A stretch of 64,000 nt of DNA from Flavobacteriaceae bacterium PS02336. GTDB lineage: Bacteria; Bacteroidota; Bacteroidia; Flavobacteriales; Flavobacteriaceae. The stretch covers positions 806,001 to 870,000 of the forward strand of contig JASCOF010000002.1 in assembly GCA_029960065.1 (NCBI GenBank). Reading direction: 5' to 3'. How positions within the stretch are numbered: position 1 is the first letter of the stretch; every line of letters starts with the position of its first letter. The position numbers were made by a program, and so were the translations under genes. Below the pieces are notes generated by a model. The model did not search any database. It was not told the DNA's origin and was given only the letters and a program-made list of their open reading frames with translations. This document shows positions 46,919 to 55,449 of the stretch, piece after piece.

Positions 46919-46935
46919 TTTTGTTATGAACAAAA
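46919..46935. promoter_or_regulatory. TTTTGTT-atg-AACAAAA palindrome upstream of the GH16 gene
   Basis: Perfect 7-3-7 inverted repeat in the 180-nt gap before GH16. It could be an operator or a chance AT-rich palindrome; no clear promoter box is seen next to it. Confidence 0.3.
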
Positions 46936-47004
46936 CAGAAAAGTAGAAGAAATATATTTATCTTGATACTCAATTTATTAACTAAACCACTAAAATAAAT
47001 AAAG

Positions 47005-48081
47005 ATGAAAATGATTAATCTATTAAGTAGAGCAGGAATCTTTACTTTGATCCTGTTATTTGTGTTTCAATCTTGCAGCAGCAGTAATGATTCGAACGAA
47101 ACTGCTCCTGAAGTAGTAACTCCTGATAAAATTTCTGTTCAAGTTGATATAATAGGAAAAACTGCCGAACTGCCAAATGGTGATGGAAGCGGAAAGATAA
47201 ATTTGAAGATTACAGCAGCAAATGCAAAATCGTTTAAAATTAAAGTCAACAATGAAACAAAAGAGATTACAACCAGCGATTTTGCATATGAATTTACTGA
47301 GCCGGGAACTAAAACATATACTATTGAAGTTACCGCTTTTGACGGTTTAAAATATACAAGTACCTCTGCAACAGTAAACATTTTTGTAGCAAGAAAATTA
47401 ATCTTTTCAGATGAATTTGATGTTAACGGCGCGCCTAATAGCGATAAATGGGATTACAATACAGGAACTGGAGACGGATGGGGAAACAATGAATTACAAT
47501 ATTATACCAAACGTCCAGAAAATGTAATCGTCGAGAACGGAATCTTAAAAATTAAAGCAATTAAAGAGGAATATATGGGAAGCCAATATACCTCTGCAAG
47601 AATTTTGACCAGAGGAAAATTTTCATTTAAATACGGAAGGGCTGAGATGCGTGCTAAATTACCAAGTGGCGGCGGTACTTGGCCTGCATTTTGGTTACTG
47701 GGAGATAATCTTGATACTGTTGGATGGCCAGCATGTGGAGAAATAGACATTATGGAAGAAGTGGGAAATAACCCAAATGTAATTCATTCCTCTTTACATT
47801 CTCCAGGACGTTCTGGAAATACACCCGATACAGCTATAACAAAGAATCCTACTGCAATGACAGAATTTCACATTTATGCTGTGGAATGGTCTGCTGAAAC
47901 ACTTAAGTTCTATGTGGATGATAATTTATTTTATACCTACAAAAACTCCACTACAACACCGTTTAACGCTAAGTTTTTTGTGATTTTAAATTTTGCTATG
48001 GGAGGAAATTTTGGAGGTGCAGTAGATCCAAATTTCAAAAATGCAACTTACGAAATTGATTATGTAAGAGTGTATAATTAA
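47005..48081 (+). CDS. Glycoside hydrolase family 16 endo-beta-1,3-glucanase (laminarinase-like) lipoprotein
   Basis: Retaining endo-glucanase of GH16, 358 aa. The lipoprotein leader ends LLFVFQSC with SSSNDSNE after the cysteine. A PKD/Ig-like domain (about 35-125) precedes the catalytic domain (about 130-358). The active site is GEIDIMEE with nucleophile E246, D248 and acid/base E251; the beta-bulged ExDxxE form is typical of laminarinase-type GH16. W-rich substrate-binding segments are GTGDGWGNNELQYYT and WPAFWLLGD. It probably makes the first surface cuts in beta-1,3-glucan. Confidence 0.94.
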   Translation: MKMINLLSRAGIFTLILLFVFQSCSSSNDSNETAPEVVTPDKISVQVDIIGKTAELPNGDGSGKINLKITAANAKSFKIKVNNETKEITTSDFAYEFTEPGTKTYTIEVTAFDGLKYTSTSATVNIFVARKLIFSDEFDVNGAPNSDKWDYNTGTGDGWGNNELQYYTKRPENVIVENGILKIKAIKEEYMGSQYTSARILTRGKFSFKYGRAEMRAKLPSGGGTWPAFWLLGDNLDTVGWPACGEIDIMEEVGNNPNVIHSSLHSPGRSGNTPDTAITKNPTAMTEFHIYAVEWSAETLKFYVDDNLFYTYKNSTTTPFNAKFFVILNFAMGGNFGGAVDPNFKNATYEIDYVRVYN

Positions 48082-48116
48082 CATAACTTTTAAATAGATT
48101 TTTTTCTCTAAAGCAT

Positions 48117-48135
48117 CGTAAAGACTAGCTTTACG
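48117..48135 (+). other. Small hairpin between GH16 and EEP genes
   Basis: CGTAAAG (48117-48123) pairs with CTTTACG (48129-48135), 5-nt loop, 18 nt before the next ATG; possibly mRNA processing or weak attenuation. Confidence 0.4.
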
Positions 48136-48153
48136 GGATTAAAATTTTTTAAC

Positions 48154-48993
48154 ATGAAAAAGATAAACAAACTTGTTTTAGCATTCCTATTTCTTTTAGC
48201 AGGACATTCGTTTTACGGTCAGAACCTAAAAATTATGACTTACAATATTCGTCTAGATGTCGAATCTGATGGAGAAAATGCATGGCCAAAACGAAAGGAT
48301 TACTTTAATGCTCAAATAGGTTTTTACAGTCCGGATATTTTTGGTGTTCAGGAAGCAACACCAAATCAAGTGACAGATATTGCATCGGCTCAGCCAAATT
48401 ACAACAAATTTGGAGTAGGAAGAGAAGAAGGAGGTCTAGGAGAAGCTTGTACGATTTATTACAAAAAAGATCGTTTTAAAGTAGAACAGTCCAATACTTT
48501 CTGGCTTTCTGAAACACCAGATGTTGTTTCACGAGGTTGGGATGCAGCTTGTAACAGAGTCTGTACATACGGACTTTTTAAAGATTTAAAAACTAAAAAA
48601 ACGTTTTGGGTTTTTAATCTTCACTTAGATCATATGGGAGAAGTAGCCAGAGTAAAAGGTGTACAGCTTGCTTTGTCTAAAATTGAGGCATTAAATACAA
48701 AAAAATATCCTGTGTTTTTGATGGGAGATTTTAACTCAGAACCAGATACCAAACAAATTGTCGAAATCAAAAAGGTGATGAATGATACCAAAGATGTTTC
48801 TAAAGAAAAACCTTTTGGACCATCTGGAACTTTCAACGATTTCAAACATAATGAGCCTGTCACATTATTATTGGATTACATTTTCGTGTCCAAAAATAGC
48901 GGACTTACAATTCAGAAACACGCAGTGCTTAGTGATTCAAAAGATTTAAAATATCCGTCGGATCATTTGCCTGTTTTAATAGAAATAGATTAA
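48154..48993 (+). CDS. Secreted endonuclease/exonuclease/phosphatase-fold protein
   Basis: EEP (DNase I-like) fold protein, 279 aa, with signal peptide (MKKINKLVLAFLFLLAGHSFYGQ). All catalytic motifs are present: metal-binding E in GVQEATPNQ, NLHLDH, MGDFNSEPDT, and the catalytic His/Asp in SDHLPV. The family cleaves phosphodiester or phosphomonoester bonds (nucleic acids, inositol phosphates, sphingomyelin). Similar proteins occur in Bacteroidota glycan loci, but the substrate is not known. Its TAA is directly followed by the ATG of the next GH30 gene, so the two are translationally coupled. Confidence 0.9.
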   Translation: MKKINKLVLAFLFLLAGHSFYGQNLKIMTYNIRLDVESDGENAWPKRKDYFNAQIGFYSPDIFGVQEATPNQVTDIASAQPNYNKFGVGREEGGLGEACTIYYKKDRFKVEQSNTFWLSETPDVVSRGWDAACNRVCTYGLFKDLKTKKTFWVFNLHLDHMGEVARVKGVQLALSKIEALNTKKYPVFLMGDFNSEPDTKQIVEIKKVMNDTKDVSKEKPFGPSGTFNDFKHNEPVTLLLDYIFVSKNSGLTIQKHAVLSDSKDLKYPSDHLPVLIEID

Positions 48994-50418
48994 ATGAAAA
49001 ACAGCATCAAAAAACTTCAAATTATAATCTTACTGCCTCTAATTGCGATGCAGTTCAATTGCGGATCTTCAAAAAATGCAACTGCAAGTTCTGGAAAAGC
49101 AGCATCTTGGATTACAACCACAGATGAAACTTCAAAACTTAAAAAACAGCCTGATTTAGTTTTTAGTTCAGAAACAAATGCAAATCAGACTATCGAAGTT
49201 AATCCTTCAGAGAAATTCCAAACTATAGAAGGTTTTGGGTTTTCATTAACTGGAGGAAGCGCACAAGCCATTATTAAACTGGACAAACCAAAGAGAGAAG
49301 CTTTACTTCAGGAATTGTTTTCTAGAAAAGAAGATGCCATTGGTTTAAGTTATTTAAGATTGAGTATTGGAGCATCTGATTTGAATGAGACAGTTTTTTC
49401 GTATGATGATATGCCAGAAGGACAAACCGATTTAAAGTTAGAAAAATTCAATTTAGGACCAGATTTAGAAGATGTAATTCCGGTTTTAAAAGAAATTTTG
49501 GCGATAAATCCGAAGATCAAAATAATGGGTTCTCCTTGGTCTCCTCCAGTTTGGATGAAAGATAACGGAAGCTCAAAAGGAGGTAGTTTACAGCCGAAAT
49601 ATTATGAAGTATACGCACAGTATTTTGTGAAATACATTCAGGCAATGAAATCGCACGGAATTGTTATTGACGCTATTACACCTCAAAACGAACCTTTACA
49701 TCCAGGAAATAATCCGAGTTTATTAATGCTGGCAGAACAGCAGGCAGATTTTATTGGAAATCATTTAGGTCCCGCTTTCGCGAAAGCAGGAATCAAAACC
49801 AAAATTATTGTTTACGATCACAATTGCAACAAACCAGAATATCCTTTAACAATCTTGAAAGATCCAAAAGCAAATCCGTTTGTGGCAGGTTCTGCTTTTC
49901 ATTTGTATGAAGGAGATATCAGTGCTTTAACAACAGTTCATAATGCATTTCCCAATAAAGATTTGTATTTTACCGAACAATACACGGGTTCTGGAAGTAA
50001 TTTTGAAAACGATTTGAAATGGAGTGTAAAAAATGTAGTTATTGGTTCAATGCGTAATTGGAGTAAAAATGCACTTTCTTGGGGATTGGCAAATGATGAA
50101 TTTTACAAACCTTTTACACCAGGAGGATGTTCAACATGTAAAGGCGCCTTGATGATTGATCAAAATCAAAATATCAAAAGAGAAGTAGGATACTATATTA
50201 TAGGACATGCTTCTAAATTTGTTCCTGAAGGTTCTGTGAGAATTGGAAGTAATATCGTTGGGAATCTTTATAATGTTGCTTTCAAAACGCCATCAGGACA
50301 AACCGTTTTAATTGTAGAAAATGACGGAACTTCGACAGAAACTTTTAATATTAAATACAACCAAAAACAAACTTCAACCTCACTAAACGCAGGTACAGTT
50401 GCAACTTACGTTTGGTAA
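48994..50418 (+). CDS. Glycoside hydrolase family 30 enzyme (d), GH30_3-like lipoprotein
   Basis: GH30_3-like enzyme of 474 aa, predicted to cut beta-1,6-glucan (inference). The leader MKNSIKKLQIIILLPLIAMQFNC ends in a lipobox. The mature start is GSSKNATASS, without acidic residues, unlike the surface-type starts of GH16 and the SusD proteins, so it may stay in the periplasm. Acid/base E233 in TPQNEP, nucleophile E328 in FTEQY. Paralogue of GH30 (c); the pair is separated by GH16 and the EEP gene. Twelve nt before GH3. Confidence 0.92.
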   Translation: MKNSIKKLQIIILLPLIAMQFNCGSSKNATASSGKAASWITTTDETSKLKKQPDLVFSSETNANQTIEVNPSEKFQTIEGFGFSLTGGSAQAIIKLDKPKREALLQELFSRKEDAIGLSYLRLSIGASDLNETVFSYDDMPEGQTDLKLEKFNLGPDLEDVIPVLKEILAINPKIKIMGSPWSPPVWMKDNGSSKGGSLQPKYYEVYAQYFVKYIQAMKSHGIVIDAITPQNEPLHPGNNPSLLMLAEQQADFIGNHLGPAFAKAGIKTKIIVYDHNCNKPEYPLTILKDPKANPFVAGSAFHLYEGDISALTTVHNAFPNKDLYFTEQYTGSGSNFENDLKWSVKNVVIGSMRNWSKNALSWGLANDEFYKPFTPGGCSTCKGALMIDQNQNIKREVGYYIIGHASKFVPEGSVRIGSNIVGNLYNVAFKTPSGQTVLIVENDGTSTETFNIKYNQKQTSTSLNAGTVATYVW

Positions 50419-50430
50419 AAATTTAAACTT

Positions 50431-52662
50431 ATGAAAAAAGTAACCACAATTACACTGCTGCTGGTTTCGCTCTTTGCATCGGCGCAACAGCAGACAATAG
50501 ATCAGAAAGTCAATGATCTGTTGAAAAAAATGACAATTGAAGAAAAAATAGGTCAATTAAATCAATACACTGGCGACAATCAGGCAACAGGACCAATTAC
50601 AATTAATCCAAACAAACAAAACGAAATCAAACAAGGTTTAATTGGGTCGATGTTAAATGTTATTGGAACAAAATATACCAGAGGATATCAGGAATTGGCC
50701 ATGCAGTCAAGACTTAAAATTCCGTTGTTGTTTGGACAGGATGTTATTCACGGATATAAAACAACGTTTCCGCTTCCGTTAGCAGAAGCTGCAAGCTGGG
50801 ATTTAGCTGCTATTGAATTAGGAGCAAGAGTTGCCGCAACAGAGGCTGCAGCAAGCGGAATTCACTGGACATTCGCACCAATGGTTGATATTGGGCGTGA
50901 TCCTCGCTGGGGACGTGTAATGGAAGGTGCAGGAGAAGATACTTATTTAGGGTCTAAAATTGCTTACGCCAGAGTAAAAGGTTTTCAAGGAAATAAATTG
51001 GGAGATTTAAACTCAGTTATGGCCTGCGTAAAACACTTTGCGGCTTACGGAGCGGGAGTTGGAGGAAGAGATTATAACTCTGTAGATATGAGCGAAAGAA
51101 TGCTTCTTGAAACTTATCTGCCTCCATTTAAAGCAGCTTTAGACGCTGGTGCAGCAACATTCATGAATTCATTTAATGACATTAACGGAATCCCGGCAAC
51201 TGGAAATGCACATTTACAAAGAGACATTTTAAAAGGAAAATGGAACTTTCAAGGTTTCGTAGTTTCAGACTGGGGATCAATTGGAGAAATGGTAGCTCAC
51301 GGATATTCTAAGGATCTTAAAGAAGCGGCATATGCAGCTATTACTGCAGGAAGCGATATGGATATGGAAAGTAATGCATACCGTAAGAATTTAGCAGAGT
51401 TAGTAAAAGAAGGAAGAGTTTCTATTGATTTAGTTGATGATGCTGTAAGACGTATTCTTCGCAAGAAATTTGAATTAGGATTATTTGATGATCCTTACAA
51501 ATATTCAGATCCAAAGAGAGAAGAAAAAGCTTTAGGAAACCCTGAGCACAGAAAAGCAGCGCTTGAAATGGCGGAGAAAAGTATCGTGTTATTAAAAAAC
51601 GAAAAACAGACTTTACCAATTTCTAAAAACACAAAGACAATTGCCTTTATTGGTCCAATGGTAAAAGAATACAAAGCCAATATGGGATTTTGGGCTGTAG
51701 AATTACCAGAAGTAAATTATGATAAATGGGTCGTTTCGCAATGGGATGGTTTGCAGAATAAAGTTGGAAAAAACACAAAATTATTATACGCAAAAGGCTG
51801 TGAAGTTACAGGTGATAATAAAGATGGTTTTGCAGAAGCTGTTGCAACAGCTAAACAAGCAGACGTTGTTATCTTAAGTGTTGGTGAAAGACATGATATG
51901 AGCGGTGAGGCAAAAAGCCGTAGTGACCTTCATTTGCCAGGAGTTCAGGAAGATTTGATAAAAGCAGTTATGGCGACAGGAAAACCAGTTGTGGTTTTAA
52001 TTAATGCAGGAAGACCTCTTGTTTTTAATTGGACAGCAGACAATGTGCCAGCAATTGTATATACTTGGTGGCTTGGAACAGAAGCAGGAAATGCAATTGC
52101 TAATGTTTTATTTGGAGATTACAATCCGTCTGGAAAATTACCAATGACTTTTCCAAGAGAAGTAGGACAAGTGCCAATCTACTACAATCATTTCAGTACA
52201 GGAAGACCAGCTAAAGATGAAAATTCAACCAACTATGTTTCGGCTTATATTGATTTGAAAAACTCTCCTAAATTTCCTTTTGGTTACGGATTAAGTTATA
52301 CAACATTTGATTATTCAGGTTTGAAACTTTCTGCTGCGAAAATAAAAAACAATGAATCTATCAAAGTTTCTTTTCAATTGAAAAACAGCGGAAAAGTGGC
52401 TGGAGAAGAAGTGGTTCAGCTGTATTTAAAAGATAAATTTGGATCAGTTGTAAGACCAGTTTTAGAATTAAAAGATTTCCAAAAAGTAAAATTGAATGCG
52501 GGAGAATCTAAAACAATCGAATTTACAATTGATAAAGAAAAGCTTTCTTTCTACAATAACAAATTAGAATGGGGAACCGAGCCGGGAGATTTTGAAGTAA
52601 TGATCGGCGCTTCATCAGCAGATATTAAACTAAGATCAGATTTTGAATTGCTTGCAAATTAA
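50431..52662 (+). CDS. bglX: Glycoside hydrolase family 3 beta-glucosidase
   Basis: Periplasmic beta-glucosidase, 743 aa, with signal peptide (MKKVTTITLLLVSLFASAQ). BglX-type GH3: N-terminal barrel with KHFAAYG and nucleophile D280 in VVSDWGS, second alpha/beta domain with the likely acid/base E493 in MSGEAKSRSD, and a C-terminal fibronectin-III-like domain (about 650-740; VVQLYLKD). It would finish degradation by releasing glucose from gluco-oligosaccharides. Last gene of the PUL enzyme operon, followed by a strong terminator. Confidence 0.95.
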   Translation: MKKVTTITLLLVSLFASAQQQTIDQKVNDLLKKMTIEEKIGQLNQYTGDNQATGPITINPNKQNEIKQGLIGSMLNVIGTKYTRGYQELAMQSRLKIPLLFGQDVIHGYKTTFPLPLAEAASWDLAAIELGARVAATEAAASGIHWTFAPMVDIGRDPRWGRVMEGAGEDTYLGSKIAYARVKGFQGNKLGDLNSVMACVKHFAAYGAGVGGRDYNSVDMSERMLLETYLPPFKAALDAGAATFMNSFNDINGIPATGNAHLQRDILKGKWNFQGFVVSDWGSIGEMVAHGYSKDLKEAAYAAITAGSDMDMESNAYRKNLAELVKEGRVSIDLVDDAVRRILRKKFELGLFDDPYKYSDPKREEKALGNPEHRKAALEMAEKSIVLLKNEKQTLPISKNTKTIAFIGPMVKEYKANMGFWAVELPEVNYDKWVVSQWDGLQNKVGKNTKLLYAKGCEVTGDNKDGFAEAVATAKQADVVILSVGERHDMSGEAKSRSDLHLPGVQEDLIKAVMATGKPVVVLINAGRPLVFNWTADNVPAIVYTWWLGTEAGNAIANVLFGDYNPSGKLPMTFPREVGQVPIYYNHFSTGRPAKDENSTNYVSAYIDLKNSPKFPFGYGLSYTTFDYSGLKLSAAKIKNNESIKVSFQLKNSGKVAGEEVVQLYLKDKFGSVVRPVLELKDFQKVKLNAGESKTIEFTIDKEKLSFYNNKLEWGTEPGDFEVMIGASSADIKLRSDFELLAN

Positions 52663-52684
52663 TGATTTGCATTTAAGATAAAAT

Positions 52685-52717
52685 AAAAATGGGGCCATTA
52701 AAAGCCCCATTTTTTTA
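52685..52717. terminator. Terminator at the end of the PUL
   Basis: AAAAATGGGGC (52685-52695) and GCCCCATTTTTTT (52704-52716), loop 8 nt. The A- and T-flanks make it usable for both GH3 (plus) and the convergent transglutaminase gene (minus). Confidence 0.9.
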
Positions 52718-52723
52718 TATGAA

Positions 52724-54745
52724 TTATTTAAGTCTTTTCTTGAAGTTAAATTTCAACAGATTCAATAAACCCTGCTCAATAATATCAATCCCAATTCCAA
52801 AATTACTGTCTGCAATAGTATGATGATCATTTCTGAACTTTTCAAAGTCTTCTGCTGGAATTTCTAAATTTACCAAAGGCTTGAAATCAACAGTTATAGA
52901 TGCTCCGTTTTTGGTTACTTTTTTGCGGCTTGTAAAATCAAAATACGGATTGATAATTGTACTTTCCTGAACTGTAAACTTTTCTTGTGTGTCAATTCTT
53001 TGATCTGTTTGAAGATTGATTTCATATCTTTCATTATCAAAATTATGCCAGAACGGAATGTCGGTATGCAGAAAATCTCTTGCATTATTCTTTACCACAT
53101 TTCGGTCAAAATACATTAAGAAACGGTTCTTTTGTGCATCTACAAAATATGGATTTTCGATAGAAGCGGTGTATTGAATTGTAAATTCGTTTAACTTTTT
53201 ATCATCACTCAAAATATCAATTGCAGCATTCTGAAAAATAGTTCTAATATCTGTTCCATTTCTATCGTTCGAATAATTTAAGGTATAAAACAAGAAATTA
53301 TTCCAGCTGTCGATGATTTCTCTTTTATTAGTGTTCTTAAAATATTTACGCATATAGTTAGCGCGGTTTCCTTTATAAGTACTGGTTAATTTTAAAGAAC
53401 CAGTATTATTTTGAACAATAAATTCGGCTTTTTCATTAATACCGTAATAAGAGAATTTATGCGGTTTTTTAACTTCTAATTGTTTGTTTGGTTTTACTTC
53501 CAAATAATGCAGGAAGTAAATAAAACCGCGGTTTTCAATTAATCCAAATTCATCTCTCGTTGTTGCATCTATAAAATAAGTTTCGTCTTTGTAATTCACT
53601 TTTACAATTACATGATTAAAGGTTAAGAGTGAAGGCAGATAATGCGAGATATAATGATCTGAGTTAAAATTGACTAAAACTACAGAAGAATCAATATTGA
53701 GGTAATCTAAAACTACTTTCAATAAAACCGATTTTGCTTTACAGTCTCCTTGCTTATTCTCATAAGTTACAGCAGGTTCCTGCGGCTTATGTCCGTTCAT
53801 TTCGTCGGCATTGTATACGTAGTAAATATGATTTTGAACATAGTCTATTGCGTATTGTAACTGTTCATCTTTGTCTGTAATGGCATCGAGTTTTTCAGCT
53901 AACTGTGGAGCAAACTCTTTCAAAAAAGATTTGCTGTAGATTTCTTCATAAAGAGGAGAAATATAGTTGGATAAATCAGTCCAGCTGCGGTCTGTTGCAA
54001 AATCTATGTATGGAGCAATTTCTCTATTTTCATCAAAAGAGTTGATGTAATTTTCTTTTTCGATTACAAATCTTTCGCCTTTTTTTAAATAATTAATTTC
54101 TGGTTTCAATACATTTCCATTCTCATCCCTGAAAAATGTTTTCTTGTAAGCAATGGTTTCTTTTCGATCATTGATAAAACTAAACTTATAATTTCCGTAT
54201 GCCCAATAAGTATTTGGAGTGATATAAACATATTTTAAAAACTCTTTTCTAAGGAAATCGCGATCTGTAAAAACTTTAACTCTGGAATCTTCGGTAATTA
54301 AAACATCATAAAGACGTAAATCTTTAATAGTAATGTTTACTTTTTTGCTGCTGCTTAAAACACCGCCTTCACTTTGATTTTCGTTATCAAGGACCTTAAT
54401 TTTTGTATCAGCAATTTTATCAATTAAAACGCCGTCTCTCAGGACACTGATTCGGTGTATGATATAGGTTTCATTTTCTTCCACAATCACATCTCTAGCA
54501 GAAGCACTTTCAAGATTTCCCGGTTCGTTAAGTGTGTAAGCCACGCAGGCATATTCGCTGTTTTCAGTGTCGCTAGTGTAATAAATTTTATCTAATAAGT
54601 AACAGAAATCGCGTCCTTCCTCGACTTGTTTGTTTGAAAAATCAGATTCCTTTATAGATTGGATTAATTGATTGTCATCTATTTGTGAAGCCCAGTGTTC
54701 TGGTTTTTGAATTTTATAATTTTCTGATTCTAGGATGTTTTCCAT
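52724..54745 (-). CDS. Transglutaminase-like protein with DUF3857-type N-terminal domain
   Basis: 673 aa from ATG at 54745 (MENILESENYKIQ). The N-terminal half resembles DUF3857, the middle is a transglutaminase-like cysteine-protease-fold domain with a complete triad: C335 in GDCKAKS, H378 in HVIVKVNY and D393 in FIDATTRDE. The C-terminal third is beta-rich (DUF3858-like). Relatives of this architecture normally have a signal peptide; none is visible here, and the in-frame extension to 54799 does not make a good one. Function of the family is unknown. Single gene, converging on the PUL. Confidence 0.8.
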   Translation of the reverse strand: MENILESENYKIQKPEHWASQIDDNQLIQSIKESDFSNKQVEEGRDFCYLLDKIYYTSDTENSEYACVAYTLNEPGNLESASARDVIVEENETYIIHRISVLRDGVLIDKIADTKIKVLDNENQSEGGVLSSSKKVNITIKDLRLYDVLITEDSRVKVFTDRDFLRKEFLKYVYITPNTYWAYGNYKFSFINDRKETIAYKKTFFRDENGNVLKPEINYLKKGERFVIEKENYINSFDENREIAPYIDFATDRSWTDLSNYISPLYEEIYSKSFLKEFAPQLAEKLDAITDKDEQLQYAIDYVQNHIYYVYNADEMNGHKPQEPAVTYENKQGDCKAKSVLLKVVLDYLNIDSSVVLVNFNSDHYISHYLPSLLTFNHVIVKVNYKDETYFIDATTRDEFGLIENRGFIYFLHYLEVKPNKQLEVKKPHKFSYYGINEKAEFIVQNNTGSLKLTSTYKGNRANYMRKYFKNTNKREIIDSWNNFLFYTLNYSNDRNGTDIRTIFQNAAIDILSDDKKLNEFTIQYTASIENPYFVDAQKNRFLMYFDRNVVKNNARDFLHTDIPFWHNFDNERYEINLQTDQRIDTQEKFTVQESTIINPYFDFTSRKKVTKNGASITVDFKPLVNLEIPAEDFEKFRNDHHTIADSNFGIGIDIIEQGLLNLLKFNFKKRLK

Positions 54746-54847
54746 ATTTATAATTTTACAGGAGTATATTCTTACTTTTGAAACAGCTAAAATAAGCAAT
54801 AATGCCCGATTTTATTCGATAAAAATGTGAAATTTACGACAAAAAAA

Positions 54848-54872
54848 AACCTCGCTGGAAAGAAGCGAGGTT
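54848..54872 (-). terminator. Terminator of the 85-aa protein gene
   Basis: AACCTCGCT (54848-54856) pairs with AGCGAGGTT (54864-54872), loop 7 nt. On the minus strand a run of T follows. Confidence 0.85.
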
Positions 54873-54903
54873 AGCATTATAAATTATAAAAATGTGTAAA
54901 AGG

Positions 54904-55161
54904 TTATTTTAATACAGTATTTATAAAATCCATTGCACCAATTCCTTTATACGAAGCAAACAATGCTTTTTCATAAGCTTCTTGTTTGGCTTTTTTATTT
55001 TTAGCATCTTTTTCCACAATCATTTCGTTGAAGATTTTCTCTTGTTCAGCGCTATATTTTAAAGAAGCTTCTAAAAGATACGTTTTAGAAACAAATCCGA
55101 AAGAAGTCCAGATTTTTGTTCTAATCTTTTGATTGATGTTTTTTAATGGATTGGAAATCAT
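54904..55161 (-). CDS. Small conserved-type hypothetical protein (85 aa)
   Basis: Not recognised. A soluble, highly charged helical protein with Lys/Glu-rich middle (EQEKIFNEMIVEKDAKNKKAKQ, read as two helices) and no signal peptide, membrane helix or cysteine. Support for it being real: ATG start, its own strong terminator 30 nt after the stop, and a clean upstream region of 288 nt shared with the divergent Nudix-type regulator gene. Confidence 0.65.
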   Translation of the reverse strand: MISNPLKNINQKIRTKIWTSFGFVSKTYLLEASLKYSAEQEKIFNEMIVEKDAKNKKAKQEAYEKALFASYKGIGAMDFINTVLK

Positions 55162-55449
55162 AACTTCTACATTTTACTTTCTACACTCACTTTGAAAAAA
55201 AATGGGACAGCTTGTATTATTTTTATTTGTTTTTGATTCGAATTTTAGAAACTCAAATCATTAATGTGTTATTTTGACGCAATGTAATTATTTTTTTTAA
55301 ATTTGACTTTAAATTTAAGTTAAAATTGTAGTTTACACACTTCTGAGTCCTTTTTATAAAAAATGTTCATTTTAGAAAATAGCAATCGGATTAGTAAAAA
55401 TGAAGTAAATTGCGTTGTATTTAAAGAAAGAATTTATACAAACATTTGA

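Noticed and set aside
42335..52662. PUL enzymes as type IX secretion cargo
   Set aside because: None of the GH30, GH16, GH3 or EEP proteins ends with a T9SS C-terminal domain; they use Sec or lipoprotein signals.
55277..55415. ACGCAAT / ATTGCGT pair as operator of the Nudix regulator
   Set aside because: Seven-nt match at 130-nt distance is expected by chance.
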